Assembly (NCBI GenBank): GCA_021204635.1
Contig: JAJPZB010000087.1
Span: 1 to 16,541, forward strand
Reading direction: 5' to 3'
DNA from: Opitutia bacterium
GTDB taxonomy: Bacteria; Verrucomicrobiota; Verrucomicrobiia; Opitutales; UBA953
DNA: 16,541 nt
The position numbers were made by a program, and so were the translations under genes. Under the pieces are notes generated by a model. It was not told the origin of the DNA, ran no database searches, and saw nothing but the letters and a program-made list of their open reading frames with translations. Below, one piece after another: positions 6,514 through 13,780 of the stretch. How positions within the stretch are numbered: the stretch's first letter is position 1; each line of letters opens with the position of its first letter.

Positions 6514-7169
6514 AAAAAACCAGCGAGACGGTTGCCGCCACCACCAACCCTCCCACCACCATGCCGGCAACAAACCCCACCACCGACCCGGTCGCGCGGG
6601 AAGCCACCACCAACACGGTTCTCACCACCAACCCGGTTCTCACCACCAACCCAATCGCCACCACTAACCCAAATCTCACCACTAACCCGGTTGCCGCCAC
6701 AATGCGATTGCCGCGGTCTGTGGCGAGGCGCGCGTTTTCCCTCATCGAGGTGGTCGCCGCAATCGCGATTTTCGCAACCACGACAAGCATTTTGCTCGCC
6801 GCTCTCGGCAACGCATTTCGCGCGCAAAACTCGCTCTCTGAGCGCGACGAGAAGCAGGAAGATCGCCGCGAGATAATCAGGCAAATGCTCGTTGTCGCGG
6901 AAACCGACAGCACGGAGCTCGAAGACGGTGGCGAATACAAAACCGCGTCCGGAAAGCGCGTCACCTGGGACGCGACGGCGAGCGAGACCGCGCAGGCGGG
7001 GCTCTTCAAAGTCTCCGTCGAAATCGACTGGAAATCAGCCGGTGGCGGCAAAGAAGAATTTTCGTTCTACGTTTTCCGCCCCGCGTGGAAATCGCAGTTC
7101 AACAATCAGGAATCGCTGCTCGACGACTTGCAGGAAGAATTTCCGTCGGACAGATTCGATTCGTATTGA
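6510..7169 (+). CDS. gspI: Type II secretion system minor pseudopilin GspI with repeat-coded leader
   Basis: A 219-residue reading frame whose pseudopilin part begins at Met65. The cut is expected between Ala75 and Phe76 (FSLIEVVAAIAIF), with Glu80 at mature position 5. The C-terminal domain follows, as in the GspI/J group; position after gspH and before gspJ indicates GspI. Residues 1-64 are almost entirely TTNP-like repeats coded by CACCACCAACCC units. The start at 6510 is supported by overlap with the gspH stop (ATGA) and a GGAG site; the ATG at 6702 lacks both but would give a normal-length prepilin. If the long form is made, the repeats lie in the cytoplasmic leader and are removed by the prepilin peptidase, so the mature subunit is unchanged. 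The assignment to I rather than another minor pseudopilin rests mainly on gene order. Confidence 0.8.
   Translation: MKKTSETVAATTNPPTTMPATNPTTDPVAREATTNTVLTTNPVLTTNPIATTNPNLTTNPVAATMRLPRSVARRAFSLIEVVAAIAIFATTTSILLAALGNAFRAQNSLSERDEKQEDRREIIRQMLVVAETDSTELEDGGEYKTASGKRVTWDATASETAQAGLFKVSVEIDWKSAGGGKEEFSFYVFRPAWKSQFNNQESLLDDLQEEFPSDRFDSY
6539..6688 (+). repeat. CACCACCAACCC repeat array inside the gspI leader region
   Basis: Exact 12-mers are at 6539, 6623 and 6641, with variants at 6554, 6578, 6605, 6659 and 6677. The last five units (6605, 6623, 6641, 6659, 6677) are exactly 18 bp apart. Positions 6617-6634 and 6635-6652 are an identical 18-bp tandem duplication. The reading frame gives ACC-ACC-AAC-CCN, that is TTNP. 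Confidence 0.93.
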
Positions 7170-7183
7170 GCGAGGCGCCCGCG

Positions 7184-7864
7184 ATGAAAATTTTCGCAAA
7201 AAATTTCCCACCACCGTTGCGGCGACAACGCCAAAGGCGCGCGTTCACCCTGCTCGAAGTCATTATCGCAATCGCGCTCTCCGCAATTTTGCTCGCCTCC
7301 GTCTGTGGCGTCGCCGTGAACATCATGACGCTTTGGCGGCGCTCGGACAGCATTTCGTCGTTGGAGCGCCACGCCGCCGGCTTGAACAGATTTTTAAATC
7401 GCCTCATCGACGCGCAGATCACAACGCAGATTGCGACATCGGAGGACAACGCCTCGATCGTCGGTTGCCAGTGGACGCAACCGCCCGACAACGACGATTA
7501 CTACCCGAGTTTGACGATAAAAGATTCGTTCCCGATTTTGCACGTCGGCGAATTTCCCATGCCCACGACAACGGCGTGGCTCTTCTGGGATCGCGCGGGT
7601 TTGTGGCTGATCACGCAAACGCCGCGACAACTCGCCGACAGCGATTCTTCCTGCAACTACACGCTGCTGACGCCGCTCCTCGAATCCGCGCAAATCCAAG
7701 TCTGGGATTCCGATAAAGAGGATTGGGAAAACGTCGATTCCATGGAGGAAAGCGACATGCAAAGCAGCGCAATCCGCCTCGTCCTGCGGCTCAGAAAAGA
7801 AAAGCGCAAGCGCGAATTAGTCTTGACACTCTCGAAAACTCTCGCCGGAGGCATGTCGTACTGA
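7184..7864 (+). CDS. gspJ: Type II secretion system minor pseudopilin GspJ
   Basis: A 226-residue minor pseudopilin. The basic leader ends RQRRA, cut before Phe21 (FTLLEVIIAIALSAILLAS), with Glu25 at mature position 5. The length and order (after gspI, before gspK) fit GspJ, which with GspI and GspK caps the pseudopilus. The start codon lies 14 bp after the gspI stop, and the stop overlaps the gspK start (TGATG). The leader is coded partly by CCACCACCGTTGCGGCGACAA-like sequence, a possible degenerate relative of the repeat words seen elsewhere in the operon. The C-terminal region ends in a beta-rich segment with alternating basic residues (RKEKRKRELVLTLSK). Confidence 0.85.
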   Translation: MKIFAKNFPPPLRRQRQRRAFTLLEVIIAIALSAILLASVCGVAVNIMTLWRRSDSISSLERHAAGLNRFLNRLIDAQITTQIATSEDNASIVGCQWTQPPDNDDYYPSLTIKDSFPILHVGEFPMPTTTAWLFWDRAGLWLITQTPRQLADSDSSCNYTLLTPLLESAQIQVWDSDKEDWENVDSMEESDMQSSAIRLVLRLRKEKRKRELVLTLSKTLAGGMSY

Positions 7865-8931
7865 TGTTTTCCCGCAGCAACATACTCGCCACAACAAAGC
7901 GAAAATTATTCTCCGCGCAGCGGCATTGTTGTCGCGCGGGAGCGGCTCTACTCCTCGTCTTGGGCTTTGTTGTGCTGCTCTCGTTTTTGACTGCGGGAAT
8001 ATTGAAAAATTCTCGCCGCGAGATGGTTTGGCAAGCCTCGGAATCCTCGCGCCCACAATTGGAAATCGCCGCCCGCTCCGCCTTGGAGGCGACACTCGCC
8101 GTCATCGCGAATTTTCAGTCGATCGACGGCGCAATATATTGCCCGCGACAAGGCTGGGCAGACGCACTCACCCTCGCAGGCTTCGAGTATGTGGCGAAAG
8201 AAGACGCCTGGCGCTTCGACGACAAGACGCTCATCGACGTGAAATTCCGCGACGAATCGGGGCGCTACGCACTCAACAAACTCTCGTCGTCGGACCTCGC
8301 AACGCTCCTCGTCGCGCTCGGCGTTTCGACCTCCGACACCGACGCCCTTTGCGCGTGCTTCGCCGACTGGATCGATTCCGACGACAACGCGAGTGTCAAC
8401 GGCGCGGAAATTGACGACTACGACAGCGACGATGAAAACGACGCGATTCCGCCCAATCGCGAGCTCCGCGATTTTTCCGAAATCCGCTATATCAAAAATT
8501 TCCCAGAAATATTTTTGGACGACAACGGCAACCCTAACGAGCTCTACCGCCTGTTAGAAAACGCCGTATCGCTCGTCGCCGAATCCTCGCGACCAAACAT
8601 AAACACGGCGACGCCCGCCGCGCTCAAAGCCCTTGTTTACGAGAGCGGCACAGACGCCGACGCCGTGACGGATTACCTCGAAGCGACAAACTCGATTTCG
8701 GGCACGCCAAACGTTTTCCGAAACGCGAGCGACCTTTCGCGCGCGAGCGCAGACGGCTTGGCGAACAAAGTCTCGTTCGGCGTGCAAACGCTGAGAATCA
8801 CGACAACTGCGCGGCGCGGCGCGGCGAGTTTTACGCTTGACACGCTCGTCTCCGTTTCCACGACAACGGCGGGAAGCACCTCTTCTCCGTTTAAAATCTT
8901 GGAGCAGACGTCGAACGTCATTCCCGAATGA
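7864..8931 (+). CDS. gspK: Type II secretion system pseudopilin GspK
   Basis: A 355-residue GspK, the large pseudopilin at the tip of the pseudopilus. Features seen are an N-terminal leader with a likely cut at Gly26|Ala27 followed by ALLLVLGFVVLLSFLTAGI, and no Glu at position 5, as usual in GspK. Then come DESGRYALNKL, FADWIDSDDNASVNGAE (acidic, calcium-site-like), PPNRELRDFSEI and the helix-hairpin-helix-like INTATPAALKAL. Unlike the other four pseudopilins here it keeps Gly before the cut. It overlaps gspJ by one base (TGATG) and is followed directly by gspL, so it belongs to the same transcript. The central domain with SAM-like fold is complete and the length is normal. Confidence 0.92.
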   Translation: MFSRSNILATTKRKLFSAQRHCCRAGAALLLVLGFVVLLSFLTAGILKNSRREMVWQASESSRPQLEIAARSALEATLAVIANFQSIDGAIYCPRQGWADALTLAGFEYVAKEDAWRFDDKTLIDVKFRDESGRYALNKLSSSDLATLLVALGVSTSDTDALCACFADWIDSDDNASVNGAEIDDYDSDDENDAIPPNRELRDFSEIRYIKNFPEIFLDDNGNPNELYRLLENAVSLVAESSRPNINTATPAALKALVYESGTDADAVTDYLEATNSISGTPNVFRNASDLSRASADGLANKVSFGVQTLRITTTARRGAASFTLDTLVSVSTTTAGSTSSPFKILEQTSNVIPE

Positions 8932-8985
8932 TTGCCCGCGCCAAAACTGTTTTTGCGGAAACAAAAAATCCGCGATAGCGTTAAA

Positions 8986-8990
8986 GGAAG
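8986..8990 (+). promoter_or_regulatory. Ribosome binding site supporting the GTG start of gspL
   Basis: GGAAG lies 7 bases before the GTG at 8998. A TTG at 8932, directly after the gspK stop, is in frame but has no comparable site, so I chose the GTG. Confidence 0.55.
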
Positions 8991-8997
8991 AATCGCT

Positions 8998-10515
8998 GTG
9001 AAAACGCCCACCGACAATCCGCCGGAAACGACACCCGCCCCAAAAAAGAAGCGCGAACCCGAGCCGCTCCTCCTCCTGCCGTCGTGGCTGTTTTTCTCGG
9101 AAAAAATTGACGTGGAGCCCGGGCTTTCCGCAGACGCGCTGCGCGAGCAAGTGGCGTTGCGCGTCGAGAGCTTCTCGCCCGTCCCGCGCGAGCAACTTCT
9201 CACGGGATTTCGTGCGGCGGAAAACGGCGGCTCCGCGATTTGCTATGCGGCGACGCGCGAGCGCTGCCGGCAATTTCTCGAAAGCCTTCCGGCGGGCACG
9301 CTGCACACGATTCCCGCGTTCGCACTGTGGGAGGAGGAAAACGTGCACCGCGCGCCGCTCAGAATATGGTTCGCGACAGACAACGAGCTCACCGCGCTGA
9401 AATTCTCGCCCGATTCGCCGCTCCCCGAAAGCGTGGTCTCGTGGCAAATTCCCGCGCCGAAACTCCCCGAAAACGCCACGCCGGAAGACGCCGAGCGCGA
9501 GTTCTCCGCAATGATTCTCGCAAAGCGGCAAGAATTTCAGAGCGAGTTGGAAGGCGACGACGCCGAGCAAAAGCCGGGAATTTACGTCATCGGCGAGCAA
9601 GTGGTTTCGCAAAAAACGCAGCGCGGGGAAATCCGGCTCGACCGCGTCGATCCAGACGGCAAGCGCGTGCCAGCCGCGCGAACGCTGAGTTTTTCCCTCG
9701 CGGGCGAAGCGATTTGGCTCGCCGACATTCGCGACGATTCCGTCTTGTCGCAAGAGCGCCGCGAGCGCAAAAACCGCATGATTCTGCGGAATACCGCGTT
9801 TGCACTGACGGCGATTGCCCTCATTTTGCTGATCGCGCAAATCGTGCTCTTCGGCATTCGCGGCGACGTTGATGCCCACGAGCAAATCGTCCGCGACCAG
9901 GCACCTAAGGTGAAAGAAATTCAAAGTTGCGCGAAGCTCATCGAAGAAATTTCCAAGGTTCAGAAAAACCGCCTGCAAATGATGAGAAGCGTTGCAGTCA
10001 TGAACGCGCAACGCCCCGACGGCGTGGGCTTCACGAGCTTTGGCGGGAACGGCACGACGGGGATTCTGTCGGTGGCGGGCTCGGCGGAAAGCATTTTGCT
10101 CGCAAACGAATTTGAGAAAAACGTCCGCTCCTGCGGCTTCTTCCAAAACGTTTCCTTTGTGGCGAACATCTCGGCTTCGAGCGCAAATTTCTCCATGCAG
10201 TGCACGCCTGCCCGCGAAAAAATCGCAACCGTGGATTTCTATGACGCGGGGACAAATTCCACGCCCGCAACAAACGACGACAATGCCGGAGACGGTGGCG
10301 ACAACAATGCCGACCCCGACGCCACCACCAACCCAATTCCCACCACCGACCCGGACGTCACCACCAACCCCGACACCACCACCAACCCGGGCGACAACGA
10401 TGCCGCGCCCGCAGATGACACGCTCTCAAAGGCAGCACCGACACCGGCGGCGCCCACAACAATCCCGCCCGCCACCACCAACCCAGAGAAGCGGGAAGAA
10501 AGGAAAAACGCATGA
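8998..10515 (+). CDS. gspL: Type II secretion system inner-membrane assembly protein GspL-like
   Basis: A 505-residue bitopic protein in the gspL position. A cytoplasmic actin-like region occupies about residues 15-255 and contains LFFSEKIDVEPGLSADALREQ and ESFSPVPREQLL. One membrane helix lies at about 262-288 (NTAFALTAIALILLIAQIVLF), followed by a periplasmic coiled segment and ferredoxin-like domain. In the family GspL links the ATPase GspE in the cytoplasm to GspM in the membrane. After about residue 420 comes a low-complexity tail of DNAGDGGDN and TTNP repeats that normal GspL lacks. The stop overlaps the gspM start (ATGA). Sequence similarity is loose, as is usual for GspL in distant phyla; the call rests on topology and gene order. 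Confidence 0.8.
   Translation: MKTPTDNPPETTPAPKKKREPEPLLLLPSWLFFSEKIDVEPGLSADALREQVALRVESFSPVPREQLLTGFRAAENGGSAICYAATRERCRQFLESLPAGTLHTIPAFALWEEENVHRAPLRIWFATDNELTALKFSPDSPLPESVVSWQIPAPKLPENATPEDAEREFSAMILAKRQEFQSELEGDDAEQKPGIYVIGEQVVSQKTQRGEIRLDRVDPDGKRVPAARTLSFSLAGEAIWLADIRDDSVLSQERRERKNRMILRNTAFALTAIALILLIAQIVLFGIRGDVDAHEQIVRDQAPKVKEIQSCAKLIEEISKVQKNRLQMMRSVAVMNAQRPDGVGFTSFGGNGTTGILSVAGSAESILLANEFEKNVRSCGFFQNVSFVANISASSANFSMQCTPAREKIATVDFYDAGTNSTPATNDDNAGDGGDNNADPDATTNPIPTTDPDVTTNPDTTTNPGDNDAAPADDTLSKAAPTPAAPTTIPPATTNPEKREERKNA
10323..10484 (+). repeat. CACCACCAACCC repeat array in the gspL tail
   Basis: Exact 12-mers are at 10323, 10359, 10377 and 10473, and a variant (CACCACCGACCC) is at 10341. 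The first four units are exactly 18 bp apart. The frame gives TTNP or TTDP. They code the C-terminal extension of GspL, beyond its periplasmic domain. Confidence 0.93.
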
Positions 10516-11141
10516 CGGACAGCGACCACCAACCCGGGAAAATCCGCCAAAAACTCGCCACCATGCGCGAGCTCGCCAAGAAAAAATTCGCCGAAAAATT
10601 TGGCGGCAGGAAACCCAACTTTCGCGAAAGACTCTTAATCCTGACATGCATCGGCGCCATCTTGTTTTTCTGGCTCTTGTCGCTGATAAACGGATTTCGC
10701 TCGGCATTCGAGGAAACCGAGACGCTGAAAGCGACGATCGCCAAAAACGCGGCGTTTCTCGCCGGCGGGCCGATCGTGCGCAGCCGCCTCGCGGAAAAGG
10801 CAGACGAGCTCACGCGCGGCGAAGAAATTTCCGGCACAGAACTGCTCTCGAAAATCGGCGAGCTCGGAGTTGAAACCGGCGTCACTCCCGAAAGTTCCCG
10901 CCCGACAACGCGAAACGAAGGTCCCTTCGACGTCATCACCGTGCGCGTGACTTTGAAAAATGCGCCGCTCGTAAACCTGATATATTTCGACGAAATGATT
11001 TCGAGCGACCTGCCTTCAATCGCCGTGACAGACGCGCGCTTCACGCCCTCGTCCGCCGACGGGCTGTTCATGAACGCCTCATACGAAATAACGGCGTTCT
11101 TGCTGAGCGACGACACCGCGACAACAACAAACGTCAAGTAA
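10512..11141 (+). CDS. gspM: Type II secretion system assembly protein GspM-like
   Basis: A 209-residue protein with a basic cytoplasmic N-terminus, one membrane helix at about 41-60 (LLILTCIGAILFFWLLSLIN), a coiled segment and a ferredoxin-like periplasmic domain with the pattern VTVRVTLKNAPLVNLIYFDEM. This is the GspM/PilO architecture; GspM binds GspL and anchors the assembly platform. It overlaps gspL by 4 bases. The N-terminus contains one exact repeat core (10526-10535) read as Asp-His-Gln-Pro (residues 5-8), a different frame from that used in gspL. It is followed by a 33-bp gap and the secretin gene. Confidence 0.82.
   Translation: MTDSDHQPGKIRQKLATMRELAKKKFAEKFGGRKPNFRERLLILTCIGAILFFWLLSLINGFRSAFEETETLKATIAKNAAFLAGGPIVRSRLAEKADELTRGEEISGTELLSKIGELGVETGVTPESSRPTTRNEGPFDVITVRVTLKNAPLVNLIYFDEMISSDLPSIAVTDARFTPSSADGLFMNASYEITAFLLSDDTATTTNVK
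10526..10535 (+). repeat. Single CCACCAACCC core at the start of gspM
   Basis: One exact 10-base core lies 14 bases after the gspM start codon. It is read CAC-CAA-CCC (HQP), a frame different from the TTNP copies in gspI and gspL. Confidence 0.85.
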
Positions 11142-11174
11142 AATTTTCGCCGAACAATTTTCCCCAACAAAACA

Positions 11175-13778
11175 ATGAAAATCTCACGCCTATTTTTCTT
11201 CGCCGCCGCGCTTGCCGCACTCTGCGCCGTTCCCGCGAGCGCACAGCAGGCCGCACCAGCGAACAACGTGACGACGCTGCAGGCGAGAGCGGGCAACTCC
11301 CGCGCGACAAACAATTTCCGCCCCATTCAAAACAACGCCGCGACCACGACGACCAACACGACGCAGACGACATCGCGCGTCTCCGCCTCCGGCACAAACT
11401 CGATCCCCGCAGCAAACGACACGCCGATCGACGTGAAATATGTCGCCGACACAAACGACAGCGTCATCGAAGAATTGTTGCTCGTGGATTCTCCCGCGCC
11501 GCAAGTTTTTGACCTCCTGGAGCGCCTCACTGGCAAGAGCGTCATCCGCGGGCAAAACCTCCCCGTCCTGCGCATCAACTTCGATTCTCGCGGAAAAATC
11601 GACAAGGAAAAGGCGATTATCGCGGTGGAATCTCTGCTCGCGCTCAACGGCGTTTCCGTCATTCCCGAGGGCGACGATTTTCTGAAAGCAATTGTTTCGG
11701 GCTACGCGACGTCGGAGGCGCCGCCGCTCTACCTCGATTCCGTCGAAAATCTGCCGCCGAGCGAGCGCTTCATCGCGCGCCTGTTCCGCTTTAAAAACAT
11801 CAATGTCGCAAGCGTCGAATCGCTCATGCGCAACATGGTAACATACCATCGCGGCGGCTCACTTCAAATGTTTGCGACGACAAACTCGATTCTCGTCACG
11901 GATTCGCTCACGAACATTCAGCGCCTCGAGCGTCTCGTCGAGACAATTGACGCGCCTGGTCAAGTCTTAATTTACAACATGAAAAATGTCGCGGCGTCCG
12001 AGATTGCAAAGCAATTGCAAACGCTCCAGCAAGTCGGGCTGAAAAACATGTTGCAAGGCGACGTCGGGATTTCCGCAAACGATTCGGCAAACCAGCTCAT
12101 CATCGTGACGAGCGCGGCAAACAAAGAGCTCATCGACGGGCTTATCGAGAGGATCGACGTCGAGACCGCGCCGCTCGCGCAAAGCAAAGTTTTCGCGCTG
12201 AAACACGCCGACGCCGACAACGTTGCATCCGCGCTTCGAGGCGTCATCGAAGGCTCGCGCCCGGGCACTTCGGGGCAGAACAAAACGGCGTCCGTGACGA
12301 TTATCGGCGACAGTTCCTCGTCGTCTTCGTCCTCATCGTCGTCATCGAGCAGCAGGTCGTCGTCGAGTAGCAGCAGTAGCAGCCGCTCGTCGTCCTCGTC
12401 GGGCGGAAGCGGCGGCGGTGGCGCGCGCAGTTATTCGGTTGATTCCGCCGAGGCGCTCGCGGGCTTGTCGTCATACGCGGAAGATTCTGCCGGCGCGGGC
12501 GCAGCCTCGGATTCGCCCTCATACCCGCAGCGCTTTTCCGATTACCTCACGATAATCGGCGACACTCGCGCAAACTCGATTATCGTCATCGGCACAAACA
12601 GCGACATCAGGCAAATCGAAGATGTCATCGAGAAAATCGACGTCTCGCTCCCGCAAGTCCGCATTGAGGCGATTATCGTGGAAGTCGTTCTCGAAGAAGG
12701 CGACGTCAGCGGCCTGAGCTCGCTCGGCCTCGGCTACAAACTTTCCCCGACGGGCACAACAAACACACTGACCGGCAACTATCGGCTGACGGCGGCGGCG
12801 CCCGACAGCGCATTCGGCTTCGAGGGCTCGTTGGACGATCTCGCCTTGGAATTGATTCTCAATCAGGCAAAGACAAACAACCGGACCAAGGTGCTTTCCT
12901 CGCCGACAATCATGACGATGCACAACCAAACAGCGCAAATCGTCATCTCCGAGCAACGGCCGTTCATCACGGGCTCCACCACAGACTCAACGAGCCTGAA
13001 CACATCTTCGCAGGTGTCATACAAAGACATCGGTCTCCAGCTCGAAGTCACGCCGCGCATAGGCGCAAACGGCTCCGTGCAAATGGATGTGTCGCAGACA
13101 ATCGACAACTTGATCGGCACGACGACAATCGACGGCAACGAACAACCGATCGTGAGCTCCCGCCGCGCAACGTCGTATGTCAGCGTCAAAGATCGCGAAA
13201 TCGTCGTCCTCGCCGGCTTGCAATCGTTGGACGAACTCGACAACAACGGCAGCATGTTCATTCTCGGCGACATCCCGATTCTCGGGCGCCTGTTCCAGCC
13301 GCGAAATTATTCCGCGACAAAGCGCGAACTCATCGTGTTCCTGCGCCCATACATCGTCTCCGACGAAACGCCCGACGACATGCTCGGCGTGGGCGACGAT
13401 GCACTCACCCGCGACGACGCCCGCTATTTCATTGAGCATCATCGCTTCCGCCCGCTCATCAACCCCGAGCCGCCACAGCAAGACGAGGAAAATGGCGACG
13501 GTGGCGACAACAGTGCCAACGGTGGTGATGACAATGCGGGCGCGGGCGACGCTTCCCACCACCAACCCGCCGACAACGGTGGTGACAACAAACCCGCGCA
13601 ACAAGCCGCCACCGAGCCGCCTGCCACCGACAACAATGCGGAAAGCCACGACAATGGTGGTGGCAGCGATGGTGGTGGCGACAGTGGCGAAAATCTTGGC
13701 GCTGACGACAATGCCGGCGACAACGGTGGCGACAACAATCCCACCACCGAGCCGCAGCCTGCGCAGGAAGAAAGCTGA
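11175..13778 (+). CDS. gspD: Type II secretion system outer-membrane secretin GspD
   Basis: An 867-residue secretin that forms the outer-membrane channel. A signal peptide ends at about Ala23 (PASA|QQ). A Thr/Asn-rich linker runs to about residue 82. N0 lies at about 85-175, N1 at 198-265, N2 at 270-340, and N3 at 345-490 interrupted by a Ser-rich insertion (380-409) plus a Gly/Ser/Ala stretch. The secretin core covers about 490-760, with KVLSSPTIMTMHNQTAQI, DIGLQLEVTPRI, VLAGLQSLD and GDIPILGRLF. From about 771 a tail rich in Asp, Asn and Gly follows, which is unusual for GspD. Most classic operons place gspD before gspG; here it follows gspM. The start is the ATG at 11175, giving a proper signal peptide although no Shine-Dalgarno is obvious. 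Its likely partner is the next gene. Confidence 0.95.
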   Translation: MKISRLFFFAAALAALCAVPASAQQAAPANNVTTLQARAGNSRATNNFRPIQNNAATTTTNTTQTTSRVSASGTNSIPAANDTPIDVKYVADTNDSVIEELLLVDSPAPQVFDLLERLTGKSVIRGQNLPVLRINFDSRGKIDKEKAIIAVESLLALNGVSVIPEGDDFLKAIVSGYATSEAPPLYLDSVENLPPSERFIARLFRFKNINVASVESLMRNMVTYHRGGSLQMFATTNSILVTDSLTNIQRLERLVETIDAPGQVLIYNMKNVAASEIAKQLQTLQQVGLKNMLQGDVGISANDSANQLIIVTSAANKELIDGLIERIDVETAPLAQSKVFALKHADADNVASALRGVIEGSRPGTSGQNKTASVTIIGDSSSSSSSSSSSSSSRSSSSSSSSSRSSSSSGGSGGGGARSYSVDSAEALAGLSSYAEDSAGAGAASDSPSYPQRFSDYLTIIGDTRANSIIVIGTNSDIRQIEDVIEKIDVSLPQVRIEAIIVEVVLEEGDVSGLSSLGLGYKLSPTGTTNTLTGNYRLTAAAPDSAFGFEGSLDDLALELILNQAKTNNRTKVLSSPTIMTMHNQTAQIVISEQRPFITGSTTDSTSLNTSSQVSYKDIGLQLEVTPRIGANGSVQMDVSQTIDNLIGTTTIDGNEQPIVSSRRATSYVSVKDREIVVLAGLQSLDELDNNGSMFILGDIPILGRLFQPRNYSATKRELIVFLRPYIVSDETPDDMLGVGDDALTRDDARYFIEHHRFRPLINPEPPQQDEENGDGGDNSANGGDDNAGAGDASHHQPADNGGDNKPAQQAATEPPATDNNAESHDNGGGSDGGGDSGENLGADDNAGDNGGDNNPTTEPQPAQEES
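12312..12401 (+). repeat. Poly-serine tract in the GspD N3 domain
   Basis: Thirty codons contain 28 serines and 2 arginines (14 Ser, Arg, 9 Ser, Arg, 5 Ser). All six serine codons are used, so the DNA is not a simple tandem repeat; this points to selection on the amino acid. It lies where N3 domains of secretins often carry a flexible loop. Confidence 0.93.
13557..13568 (+). repeat. CACCACCAACCC unit in the gspD tail, read as HHQP
   Basis: One exact 12-mer is read CAC-CAC-CAA-CCC (His-His-Gln-Pro), a frame different from the TTNP frame in gspI, gspL and the gspC-like gene. It is surrounded by GACAACGGTGG-type words. It shows that the nucleotide word, not the peptide, is shared. Confidence 0.92.
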
Positions 13779-13780
13779 AA

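Noticed and set aside
6539..6688. CRISPR-like array of regularly spaced repeats
   Set aside because: Spacers are only 6 bases, repeats are 12 bases, the array lies inside a coding frame, and no cas genes are present.
8932..8997. TTG start for gspL directly after the gspK stop
   Set aside because: The GTG at 8998 has a GGAAG site at good spacing; the upstream stretch has none and is not typical of the family.
8554..10146. A long open frame on the minus strand opposite gspK and gspL
   Set aside because: It lies antisense to two well-supported genes, is Arg/Ala-rich as expected from GC-rich shadow frames, and matches no family I recognise.
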